Of a stretch of 21,363 bases of DNA, positions 1 to 7,243 are shown one piece after another. Made by a program: the position numbers and the translations under genes. Numbering within the stretch: position 1 is the stretch's first letter; every line of letters starts with the position of its first letter. Under the pieces are notes generated by a model. The model saw only the letters and a program-made list of their open reading frames with translations, was not told the DNA's origin and did no database searches. Origin of the DNA: Chrysochromulina tobinii (lineage: Eukaryota; Haptophyta; Prymnesiales; Chrysochromulinaceae); assembly GCA_001275005.1 (NCBI GenBank), contig JWZX01002870.1:1-21363 (forward strand). Direction: 5' to 3'.

Positions 1-96
1 TCGGCACTGACGGGAACCGCGTAATTTGAGCGCCTGCGCCATGCGTAAACAAGGGACGCTGTGAACAGAGGTGTGAAGAATAAAAAGTGTTAGGAT

Positions 97-158
97 CGGC
101 CGAAGCTGGTTAGGGCTCATCAGCCCCATCACTAGCGATATGGGAACAAGCTTCGGTC
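97..158 (+). other. Nested inverted repeat (possible structured RNA)
   Basis: An outer 8-bp inverted repeat, CCGAAGCT against AGCTTCGG, encloses an inner hairpin GGGCT-CATC-AGCCC. The outer arms are about 40 nt apart. The arrangement could fold as a branched RNA or be chance in GC-rich DNA. I match it to no known RNA family. Confidence 0.3.
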
Positions 159-421
159 GCTCACCAAGCCCTCATTTCGATCCCCCCCTCTCAAAACATT
201 GCAAGGCCCAAGGGCCAAGAGGCGCGTAGGCGAAGTACGTAGGCGGTAGGGCCGGGGCTAGGCTACAGGGAAAAAAAGGGCCGAGGCCGCGCCTCTGGAA
301 GCATGGGTACGTGAAATATGCAAAACTGACATGTCATATTTAACCAACTGTGCTCGGCAAGTGCGTCCCCCTTCGGGACCTTCGATCACCGTCACCGCAC
401 GGTCCGTGTGGTCACGCGTCC

Positions 422-445
422 CAGTTTCAGTTTCAGTTTCAGTTT
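422..445. repeat. (CAGTTT)4 microsatellite
   Basis: Four perfect copies of the hexamer CAGTTT lie in tandem in non-coding DNA. Because the unit is 6 bp it stays open in several frames, which produces spurious short ORFs around it. Confidence 0.9.
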
Positions 446-851
446 CTTCGCGGTCCTACCACGCTCACTCCACCACCGTCTCGACGGACGGCTCCGCTCC
501 CCTCGGTCAACACAAGTACTGAGTACTCGCTCGCTCGGGCTACTCAATTTCGCGAGTGAGGTCGGTCTCTCCCAGCACACAGAATCACAGTGTGATCTTA
601 CGTCTGACTCGTGACCCGTCACGAGGCCGAAGCTCAACCTCAAGGTACAAGGTGAGTGACTATGTAGACTATGATGAAGATAGATGTTTCATACTTCCAC
701 CGTGTATCGCCTATGTACGAATTTACATGCTAACCACTGCGTCCTGTACGCTATAACTCCCCAATCTCCCGTCGGAGTGAAGCTGAGATCAGGTTGCGCA
801 CCTGGCAGAAGTGAACTTATTTTTGAGCGCGCCGCAGGCGAGGAAATTTCG

Positions 852-906
852 CATGTAACGGCGGAAAACGGCGGCGGTTACATGTAACGGCTCTAACCTA
901 TATATA
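852..906 (+). promoter_or_regulatory. Promoter-like cluster: inverted repeat, AACGG motifs and TATA
   Basis: CATGTAAC (852-859) is inverted at 877-884 and repeated directly at 881-888. Three AACGG motifs, resembling Myb-type sites, lie within 34 bp, and GGCGGAAAA at 860-868 resembles an E2F site read on the other strand. TATATATA follows at 899-906. The string GTAACGGCT recurs beside the TATAAA box in front of the pfkB gene at 18666-18690. The next ATG downstream (958) opens a reading frame of under 40 codons, so no target gene is evident unless it is spliced. Binding-site identities are by resemblance only. Confidence 0.35.
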
Positions 907-1090
907 GTAAGATTCCTGGATCTAGCAAGCTACACTACATTCGAGTAATTGTGCTTCATGAGCGCTGCATGCGATGCATCTTTGACAGGATGCTCTCTGA
1001 CTCCCCTCTGCAGACTGCACACTGACACGCCCGCCGGGTTGCGTTGGCGGCTAGCGAGCCGCGTAGCCGGCTGAGATCATTGTTGAGCCG

Positions 1091-1179
1091 CGCGAACGCT
1101 TCACTACAGGCAAAGCGAAGACATTGCCAAAATGACGGGCTCAAGAATAGCACTTACCGAACGCGGCCCGGGCGCCAAG
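1091..1179. repeat. Diverged direct repeat, copy 1
   Basis: This 89-bp segment aligns without gaps to 1441-1529. By my count 72 of 89 positions match, about 81 percent. The best-conserved parts are TGACGGGCTC and the shared end GGCGCCAAG. Similarity fades outside these limits. Function unknown; it may be an old transposable-element fragment or a duplicated exon. Confidence 0.7.
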
Positions 1180-1440
1180 TGAGCTCTCAATCGCAATGGC
1201 TAGGGAGCTTTGAGCCCGGCTGCAGCTCAGCAGCTCGAATGCATCTATGCATGGCAGGCTGGCGTCAGCGGCTCGAGCAACACACATATTGTGTCGCGGA
1301 GGAGCTCGATAAGGAGGACGGGATCCACACGATCGAACGCGAGGCATGCAGCCGTGAGTCGCACGCGACAGCGCGCATGCGCACCACGCTCGGCTCGGAG
1401 GCTCCACGCGTTCAAGTCCCTGCGAGCGACACAAATCAGT

Positions 1441-1529
1441 CGCGCACGCTTCAGTACGGGGAAAGCGAAAACACCGGGAAATTGACGGGCTCGAGAATGA
1501 CACTTATCTAACGCGGCCTAGGCGCCAAG
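1441..1529. repeat. Diverged direct repeat, copy 2
   Basis: This is the partner of the 1091-1179 segment, offset by exactly 350 bp and gap-free across 89 bp. The two copies do not share flanking sequence. Confidence 0.7.
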
Positions 1530-1683
1530 CCAGTCGGCCCAAAATCACATGCAAAGGCACGCAGTGCAAGCTGCAGATTAGCAAGAGCTTGCATGCTCAT
1601 CAGCTGCAGCAGTGGTTCGATCCTCGGAGCGCACCGTTTGTGTCGCCGCCTTCGACGAGGAACTCGAGGATGAAGAAGAACTC

Positions 1684-1768
1684 CGCACGTCCAGGGCTCG
1701 AACCTGGGCCGCGCGGATGCAAGAGAGTCGAACGTGTGACCGCTTGACAGCTCCAATCCACACGTGAT
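1684..1768 (-). other. tRNA-like or SINE-like element
   Basis: On the minus strand there is a perfect T-arm, CCAGG-TTCGAGC-CCTGG (1691-1707), containing a B-box match GGTTCGAGCCC. It is followed by ACGTGCG, which can pair at five of seven positions with ATCACGT at the 5' end (1762-1768). The D-arm region contains a GTCAAG string typical of class II tRNA D-loops but folds poorly. I cannot draw a normal anticodon stem with U33. The 85-nt spacing fits a class II tRNA. A tRNA pseudogene or the head of a tRNA-derived SINE is more likely than a working tRNA. Confidence 0.35.
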
Positions 1769-1812
1769 GGTGACTCGACGTTGAGCAGTGGGCCAGGGCT
1801 AGGCCATTGACA

Positions 1813-2088
1813 ATGTGCGGGTGGAGGCCGTTGGATCGGTCTTGCAGTTCACTGCCGGATGAGAAGGCAGGCGTACCCATGGCAGAGGCGGCGGCAGCCG
1901 GGAAGAGAGGTCCATCCTGTAAGTTGGGCTCGCTGGCGGAGCTGGGGCAGGTGGCGATGGCGTTGGCAGGTGGGTGGGCAGCAGCGGCGACGGAGAAAGG
2001 TCGAGCGGTGGTGACTGTGCCCATGGGTGGCCAGTACGTGCTGCCGGCGATCAGGATCGACGAGTATGTATGGCATAGGGCGCGCTGA
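1813..2088 (+). CDS. Doubtful hypothetical protein, 91 aa
   Basis: A 91-codon frame begins at ATG 1813 (context ACAATGT) and ends with TGA at 2088. The protein is alanine- and glycine-rich in the middle and ends in a more ordinary stretch containing VVTVPMGGQYVLPAIRIDEY. I recognise no domain, and there is no supporting neighbour. A longer open frame exists on the opposite strand across the same DNA but has a low-complexity serine-run translation. The 21-bp tandem repeat begins 10 bp after the stop. This could be a real small gene, an exon or a chance ORF. Confidence 0.2.
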   Translation: MCGWRPLDRSCSSLPDEKAGVPMAEAAAAGKRGPSCKLGSLAELGQVAMALAGGWAAAATEKGRAVVTVPMGGQYVLPAIRIDEYVWHRAR

Positions 2089-2097
2089 AGCCGCCCG

Positions 2098-2156
2098 CTT
2101 CGAGCGGGACACCAGGTGCTTCGAGCGGGACACCAGGTGCTTCGAGCGGGACACCA
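2098..2156. repeat. 21-bp tandem repeat, three copies
   Basis: The unit CTTCGAGCGGGACACCAGGTG (21 bp, shown once) is repeated at 2098, 2119 and 2140, with the last copy slightly short. Copies are otherwise identical, which points to recent slippage. Because 21 is a multiple of three it keeps several frames open. Confidence 0.9.
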
Positions 2157-2532
2157 ACAGGGCGCACGCGCTGTTTCGGTCACGAAGTTAAAATTCCCAC
2201 ACTTCCTTCCTCGCGGTTCGGGTGCGCCACCTGATCTCAGCTTCACTCCGTTGCACGTTCGTCCTCGGCGCCACATGTGGGCCGGTTCTGCGGCCGGGGC
2301 TGGCCCGCGTCCCGATCCGCTAGCGCTACGAGCGCCGAGACCCCCACCCGTTCGATAGCGAATTCGGCTATAGCCCGTAAACCCAAACGCGCGCGCAATT
2401 CCAATTCAATTCGGAGGGTACCGTCCCTGTGCAATCCGGGATACCATTCAATCCCTTAAGCACATATCCCTAATTTAATACATGAATCGCCTCTAACTGT
2501 CTCTATATGTTTGCGCCACTTTATATACACAA
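2157..2532. other. Intergenic, nothing recognised
   Basis: No gene is supported here. The stretch becomes AT-richer towards 2450-2530, consistent with lying past the 3' end of the minus-strand ankyrin gene. I see no AATAAA on the relevant strand. Confidence 0.6.
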
Positions 2533-3507
2533 CTATTTACGCAAGTACCGATCAGGGTCGAAGCCCCCCGCCCGCGGGTTAGGTCCAGTCACTGGCGTCA
2601 ATCCCATAGACACATGGCCTGCCTGTACGTGTAGAGAGTGTTCGTCCGCGCCGAGTTCGAGGTTGCATACGGATTCGGCGAACGCGGATTCAGTGCCGTC
2701 GTCCAACAAGCTCGATGCCCGCTTCTCGGTCTTGCGCGCTGCTTTCTTCTCCGCCTTCTCCTGGTTGCGCGCCACCGCGCCCACCTCGCAGGCAACAACC
2801 ATCTTCTCGAGCTCCGCCTTACGCGTCTCTACGTCCCGTGGTCCCGTCGGTATGGCCGATCCCTTCTTGAGCTGATGCAGCCGATGGCGCGACATCTCAA
2901 GGGCATCGAGTTTGTCCTTGCCGCCGCGCGAGGTGCAGCTCGCGCCCGCCTCGATGAGCGCTTCCACGACGTTGAACCAGCCGGAAGTAATGGCCCAATG
3001 CAATGCCGTCATCCGGTGTTGCTTGTCGCGCTGACGCAGGTTCGCGCCCGCCTTGGTGAGAGTGCGCACCGTCTGCACCTTGCCGACGCCGCCCGAAAAG
3101 ATCGAGGCGAGGATTAGCGGGCTCTCTTCGCTCGGCAATTGCTTGTAGTTGACGTCCGCGCCCGCCTCGATGAGCATCTTTGCGATCTCGGCAATCTTGG
3201 CCTCGTCGGCCTCAGTGTTGGCCTTGACTCGGACGGCGTAGATGAGCGGCGGGCTGCCCATGTCGATGCTATTGACGCGGTGGTAATTGCTCGTGGCGTT
3301 TCCAGCGCCGAGAATGCAACGCACTTTGGCCACGTTGGTCGTGAAGCATGCAATGTGCAGCTCGCTTTTGAGCTGGGTGAGCGTGCCACCGCCCTTGCCC
3401 ATCTCCGTGGCGCCCTCGAAGCCCTTCGGAAGCGCGCGTGTGGGCGGATTTTGGATATTGACGGAGCCGTCGTGTTCCGGCGTGAAGGGCTTCGTGCCCA
3501 ACAACAT
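2533..3507 (-). CDS. Ankyrin-repeat protein
   Basis: Predicted 324-aa soluble protein with three to four ankyrin repeats at about residues 45-215. Visible repeat cores include SPLILASIFSGG (about 129-140), MLIEAGADVN (111-120), MTALHWAITSGWFNVVEALI (166-185) and EAGAS (186-190). Ankyrin repeats bind proteins and have no catalytic role of their own. Residues about 225-275 are a charged Lys/Arg/Glu-rich helix, possibly coiled coil or nuclear-localising. The start is the first ATG in an open frame that runs back to about 3575 before a stop, so an upstream exon cannot be excluded. The gene is divergent from the one starting at 3793; a dispersed repeat lies between them. Partner and pathway unknown. 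Confidence 0.8.
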   Translation of the reverse strand: MLLGTKPFTPEHDGSVNIQNPPTRALPKGFEGATEMGKGGGTLTQLKSELHIACFTTNVAKVRCILGAGNATSNYHRVNSIDMGSPPLIYAVRVKANTEADEAKIAEIAKMLIEAGADVNYKQLPSEESPLILASIFSGGVGKVQTVRTLTKAGANLRQRDKQHRMTALHWAITSGWFNVVEALIEAGASCTSRGGKDKLDALEMSRHRLHQLKKGSAIPTGPRDVETRKAELEKMVVACEVGAVARNQEKAEKKAARKTEKRASSLLDDGTESAFAESVCNLELGADEHSLHVQAGHVSMGLTPVTGPNPRAGGFDPDRYLRK

Positions 3508-3601
3508 GCCACCTTCGGAGATGCTGCCCGACGCGGCGCGAAAGCGAAAGATCAATTTTGGCGCAAGTTCCGGATCGGCTCGAAGACGAGGCGACGAAAG
3601 C

Positions 3602-3738
3602 TACCGGTACTCAGTTGTTGGTGGGTTTGGATGGTTGTGAGGTTCGTCTGTGGGGTCCGAGTGCCTTTGTGCGTCCGCGTGTCCCGTGTGTCCCGTGTGT
3701 TTCCCGGCTCCCCCCGGTGCCTTTTTACCGGTACTCAG
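3602..3738 (+). repeat. Dispersed leader repeat, copy A, with flanking direct repeats
   Basis: The 107-bp core at 3627-3733 matches 12354-12460 with six substitutions and no gaps (about 94 percent). It contains a TTGGATGGTTGTGAGGTTCG head, a CCGTGTGTC duplication, a CCCGGCTCCCCCCGGTG block and a tail TTTTTACCGGTA. The element is bracketed by a perfect 13-bp direct repeat TACCGGTACTCAG at 3602-3614 and 3726-3738, which could be a target-site duplication. The tail ends about 55 bp before the ATG at 3793, in the same direction as that gene. Confidence 0.85.
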
Positions 3739-3792
3739 AATGCGCACGTCTGCGCCTTTTAACGTCAGCCTGAAACTCTGTTTGTCGACACG

Positions 3793-5256
3793 ATGTCGAA
3801 TGTCGATTGGGGCATCGCGCCCACTCCCGCCGAGCTGGCGAGCGCGCAGACGCTCGGCGCGATGGAGCTGACGCGGCTTCTCGTGCGCCTGCTCCACCTG
3901 CCGCGGCGCGCGTGGGCCGATGAGGACGCTATGGGCCTGCGCTCAGTGCTGGAGCACGCCCACGCCCATGAAGATGAGTGGGTGCGCTTGCTAGCCACGG
4001 TGCTCGACCAATACCGCGCAACAGGGGTGGTGCTCGCCGATACCGATGGGCTGCTCCACGTTGCCCGCCAGGTCGCCACCGTCGTCGCGCGGCCGCAGAC
4101 CGAATCGCAGGGAGGCAGCTTCGTTCAGCATTTGCGCTCTTCCGAGCTAGCATTCACCCTGCTGCGCGACCAGCCTGCCTCGGCAGGCGAGCATTTCAAA
4201 GTCAGCCCGGTTGCGCTCGCATCGCTCGAGACCGACTTCCGGCTTGCCGAGCCAGCGGCCTCCTCCTCCGGCACCTTCGCCGCGACGGCGTCTACCACGG
4301 CCGGCACCAGAACGGATGCCGACTCATCCGCAGTTGGCACCTCTCGCGCGAGCGCTGATTCTTCGGAGGCGGACAGGCCGTCAATCCTGCTGAGCGCGCG
4401 CGCCGCCCGTCCCGTGACGCTGGGGCGCGCCTCAGGGCTCTCGACGGGCCCAGGCCAGGCCAAGAAAGAGAAGCCGAAGGTGATGATGGTTGATGTGGAA
4501 GAGCTGACGAAGCTGCAGGCAGCCGCAGAGGCGAAGAAGAAGGCAGAGAAGGAGGCCATGGAGGCCAAGAAGAAGGCAGAGAAGGAGGCGGCTGAGGGCA
4601 AGAAGAAGGCAGAGAAGGAGGCCATGGAAACCAAGAAGAAGGCAGAGAAGGAGGCGGCTGAGGGCAAGAAGAAGGCCGAGAAGGAGGCCATGGAAACCAA
4701 GAAGAAGGCAGAGAAGGAGGCAGCGGAGGCAGACGCCGAGAAGGAGAAGCCCAAACTTGAACCCAAGGAGCCAAAGGAGCCCAGAGCCAAGAAGCCCAAA
4801 CTGGACGCGGCAGCAACGGCATCGTCCGCGTTTGGATCTGTCACACCGGACGCGGGCGTGCTAGTGGGCGGCGAGGAGGGCGTTGGCTTGACCGCCCCGT
4901 TTGGGATCCCGCCGCCGCTGCCGCCGCCACTGCCGCCGCCACAACCCCACCCAGCACAAGTGGTACAAACGGCGGCGTCGCCATCAGTTTCGGCCTTTGC
5001 TCCACCACCCGCGCCACCACTTGCCGACGCGGTGTTGCCCGAGGCAGTGCCCGAGGTTCTTAGGGATGCGCTGCGCGGCCTCGGTGCCGATGATCTGGCG
5101 CTCGTCGTGGCCTTCTTTCGCCAGGATGCTGGCCGGGCCGGCGCGCATGAGATCGTCCTCTCGACTGAGTCGAAGGAAGACGGCACGCTCAGCCACGTAA
5201 TGCTCAAGCTCGACTTCGGGAGCATGTCGTGGAAGCGCGTGCGCAGGAAGGCATAA
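3793..5256 (+). CDS. Low-complexity, probably nuclear protein with KKKAEKEA repeats
   Basis: Predicted 487-aa protein of unknown function. Residues 1-150 look globular and helical. Residues 155-220 are Ser/Ala/Thr-rich. Residues 246-311 hold six 11-residue copies of ExKKKAEKEAx, expected to form a long charged single helix. This is followed by a KKPKLD-type nuclear localisation signal (about 333-338) and a Pro-rich run. The last 75 residues look folded, with a pattern (EIVLS...MLKLDFGSMSWKRVRR) faintly like a BET NET domain; that resemblance is weak. The start is ATG 3793, just after dispersed repeat copy A. The stop lies 155 bp before the NEMP-like gene. A chromatin or transcription role is only a guess. 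Confidence 0.7.
   Translation: MSNVDWGIAPTPAELASAQTLGAMELTRLLVRLLHLPRRAWADEDAMGLRSVLEHAHAHEDEWVRLLATVLDQYRATGVVLADTDGLLHVARQVATVVARPQTESQGGSFVQHLRSSELAFTLLRDQPASAGEHFKVSPVALASLETDFRLAEPAASSSGTFAATASTTAGTRTDADSSAVGTSRASADSSEADRPSILLSARAARPVTLGRASGLSTGPGQAKKEKPKVMMVDVEELTKLQAAAEAKKKAEKEAMEAKKKAEKEAAEGKKKAEKEAMETKKKAEKEAAEGKKKAEKEAMETKKKAEKEAAEADAEKEKPKLEPKEPKEPRAKKPKLDAAATASSAFGSVTPDAGVLVGGEEGVGLTAPFGIPPPLPPPLPPPQPHPAQVVQTAASPSVSAFAPPPAPPLADAVLPEAVPEVLRDALRGLGADDLALVVAFFRQDAGRAGAHEIVLSTESKEDGTLSHVMLKLDFGSMSWKRVRRKA
4528..4725 (+). repeat. 33-bp coding tandem repeat, six copies
   Basis: Six in-frame 33-bp units encode ExKKKAEKEAx. Units alternate in pairs (EGKKKAEKEAM then ETKKKAEKEAA), giving a 66-bp higher-order period duplicated almost exactly. 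This is a sign of recent unequal crossing-over or slippage. Copy number is likely to vary between strains. Confidence 0.9.
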
Positions 5257-5411
5257 CACTGTGTTACAGCGGTGCCGTCCGAAGAGAGGGCTCTACACGC
5301 CTCCTCTCATTCTCCCTGAAGTAGATGCTGAACGTGCGAAACAAAACCTCCTGCACAGCGGTTTCCCCCCGCGAGAGCCGATTTGTGTGAAGTGACGCGG
5401 GAAGAACGAAA

Positions 5412-6805
5412 ATGGTGCGCGCGACCTTACTCGTGTTATTCGGGGCTCTTGGCCTCGTCGCCGCCGACAAGACGAAGACAGTATGGTGTAAGAACGAGGG
5501 AGGCAATTGCAACTACCCAAACATCAATTTGACGTCCGACACGTACGTCTACTGCGTGGAAAACCAGCCCCTGCTCAGCTGGCAGACTTGTACGGGCAGT
5601 ATGCTGCAGCTCTTTGACGTGCAAAAGCTGCACGTAACGAGCACATGTACTTCGACGGAGATCAGAATTGCATCGGATGATACGTGGTTGGTGGATCTGA
5701 TCAGGTTCAACAACCCGGCTTCAATCGAGCAGCGAGCAATCGATGCCCTCAACAAAGATAAGCCATTCTCACAATTATTCGGCGAGTCGATCGATAGCCT
5801 CTTCTCAAACGTTAAGGACAAGCTCGTCAACCTGTCGCCGTTCGGCACGTCGTGCGTCGCGCTGAAGTCCGGCAATTGCTCGAAGGAGGAGGTCAACATC
5901 AAATGGCAACGCAGCGGCCCACTCAAAGGGGAGGCGGAGATGCGCTTGTGGATGGGGCCCGCGCTAGTGCTCCTCGGCGCGGTGCTTTTCATGTACGCCG
6001 ATCTGCTCGCCGAGTCCACCTTCTTCCACTACGCTTCGTGGACGTCGGGATTCATGATCTTCTCCATCATCCTCCTTCTCTGGCTTCTGAGCTCGCGCAC
6101 AGGCCGCGTCGGGAAGTACATCACATATGCCGCGGGTGTGAGCAGCCTTGTCGGGGCATACGTGTGGGACATGGTCAAGATCGAGTTAGGGGAACATTGG
6201 CCGTGCGCGCCGCACAGCCACACGCCGCACGCTGCGCTCGCGCGTGCGTATGATGAGAGTACGCATGATGAGAGTCGAACCGCACCTCCTGCCTTGCACC
6301 TCCTGCCTTGCTCCTCAGGTACATCCTCGCCTACTTCCTCGTCTTCGGCTGCGCGGGGCTGGCGTACGAGTTCTGGCGGCTGAAGGGTGGCCGTCCGCCG
6401 ATGTACGAGTGCAGCCTGGTGGCGTATATGATCAAGTTGACCTCGCTCATCCTCCTCTATTTCGGTCCCTTTTCGAGAAGTTTGAGTTTGACGCTCTCTC
6501 TCGGTGCGGCGCTGTATCATCCTGCGAGCGTGCTGCTCTCGCCACTGCAGCCGCTCTGGCAGCACCTGACCGCACGAAGGCCCGAGCGTGCACCGTCGTG
6601 GTACCGCCCGCCGACGGCCAGCGGCCGGTATCTCACGCAGGAACAGTATGAGACGCAAGGGCGCATCGCTACTGACCAGGGTCTGCAGAGCCTCTTCAAG
6701 AGTCCGGAGTACCAAACTTGGCTCCTCGCCAACCACCAGCGCATGTCCCTCGATGGCGGGATGAGGCAACCCCAGTTCTCACCCGAGGAGGATGTGGATG
6801 ACTGA
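5412..6805 (+). CDS. NEMP/TMEM194-like nuclear-envelope membrane protein (two exons)
   Basis: Join 5412-6202 and 6319-6805, 425 aa. A signal peptide (about 1-18, ending VAA) precedes a Cys-containing lumenal domain to about residue 178. Four to five membrane segments follow: MGPALVLLGAVLFMYADLLA (181-200), FMIFSIILLLWLL (214-226), a third around 236-255, then after the intron YILAYFLVFGCAGLAY (265-280) and LTSLILLYFGPF (304-315). The order and the ADLLAESTFFHYASW block resemble NEMP proteins, inner nuclear membrane proteins linked to nuclear-envelope stiffness. Without splicing the first frame runs into intron sequence and ends at 6383. Splicing yields EHW-P-YILAYF in phase 2. The C-tail is polar and ends in acidic EEDVDD. 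Confidence 0.8.
6203..6318 (+). other. Spliceosomal intron of the NEMP-like gene, made of short duplications
   Basis: This 116-bp phase-2 intron has donor GTGCGCG and acceptor CTCCTCAG|G. Its 3' half contains two tandem duplications: a 15-bp unit around ATGATGAGAGT (6246-6260 and 6261-6275, 13 of 15 matching) and a perfect 14-bp unit CACCTCCTGCCTTG (6283-6296 and 6297-6310). The second pair also builds the pyrimidine tract before the acceptor. Confidence 0.75.
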
Positions 6806-7103
6806 AAGACGATCAGGATAGTCAGCCAGTCACTGTACTGTTCCGAGTTCGTGCATCGTGCTCGGTGCTTCCCCGTCGGCTCGCCTCGGACCGCGCGGCG
6901 GATCGGAAGGATGCGCGCGCGCGCGCAGCGCCGCAAGCACATGGGTTCGGTCTCGAGGTCGGTCAAAACGCCCGCTGTGGCGGGGATCACGGGACCACGC
7001 AAAAAACTACGAGAGTAGGACCGGTGTGGAGCGAGCACATAATACATGATAGACTGGGACGCACATAGGCGGTACATTTAGGGGCCTTTTTCTTATGATT
7101 CAG
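6806..7103. other. Convergent intergenic region
   Basis: The stretch lies between the 3' ends of the NEMP-like gene and the UMP/CMP kinase gene. It contains a short (GC)n run at about 6912-6926 and no recognisable gene. It should hold both 3' UTRs. Confidence 0.6.
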
Positions 7104-7136
7104 TTACAGCACCTTCCCGCCGGGGCGCTTCCGGAC

Positions 7137-7243
7137 CTGCGACGAGGCCTCCGACTGACCGGCACCCGGGTTGCCAACGGCGCGCAGGACATTTCTCAAT
7201 AGGAGGCGCCCCATTCGAACCCTTTTGGTGCCGGGGCGCTTAC
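7137..7243 (-). other. Candidate terminal intron of the UMP/CMP kinase gene
   Basis: On the minus strand a canonical donor CTG|GTAAGC (7243) and acceptor GTCGCAG|G (7137) are both in phase 0. Splicing replaces the last 15 residues with ten others, VRKRPGGKVL, and ends at TAA 7104. Either end is compatible with the kinase fold, so alternative splicing or intron retention is possible. The 12-bp string AAGCGCCCCGGC occurs near both boundaries (7230-7241 and 7119-7130). Confidence 0.4.

Larger units (their letters stand above)
1..1812. other. Gene-poor region without a convincing gene
   Basis: I find no protein I recognise here. The short open frames on both strands overlap each other and have low-complexity or shuffled-looking translations. 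The stretch holds a nested hairpin near its start, a (CAGTTT)4 microsatellite, a promoter-like cluster at 852-906, a diverged 89-bp direct repeat and a tRNA-like element on the minus strand. These are listed separately. Exons of a multi-exon gene could hide here, because introns in this window are short and their donor (GTGCG) is not the textbook one. Confidence 0.6.

Noticed and set aside
106-120. Telomere-like GGTTAGGG
   Set aside because: Only a single copy is present, with no array, so it says nothing about a chromosome end.
1612-1626. Second B-box-like string GGTTCGATCC on the plus strand
   Set aside because: Its flanks do not pair into a T-stem and no acceptor stem is found.
1578-2276. 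Open frame of about 230 codons on the minus strand
   Set aside because: The translation is dominated by a serine run, alanine runs and the 21-bp repeat, without a domain. It crosses the tRNA-like element.
4125-5225. Long minus-strand frame opposite the repeat-rich nuclear protein
   Set aside because: It is the antisense of the 33-bp repeats (Ser/Phe/Ala runs). Such frames are expected opposite GC-rich genes.
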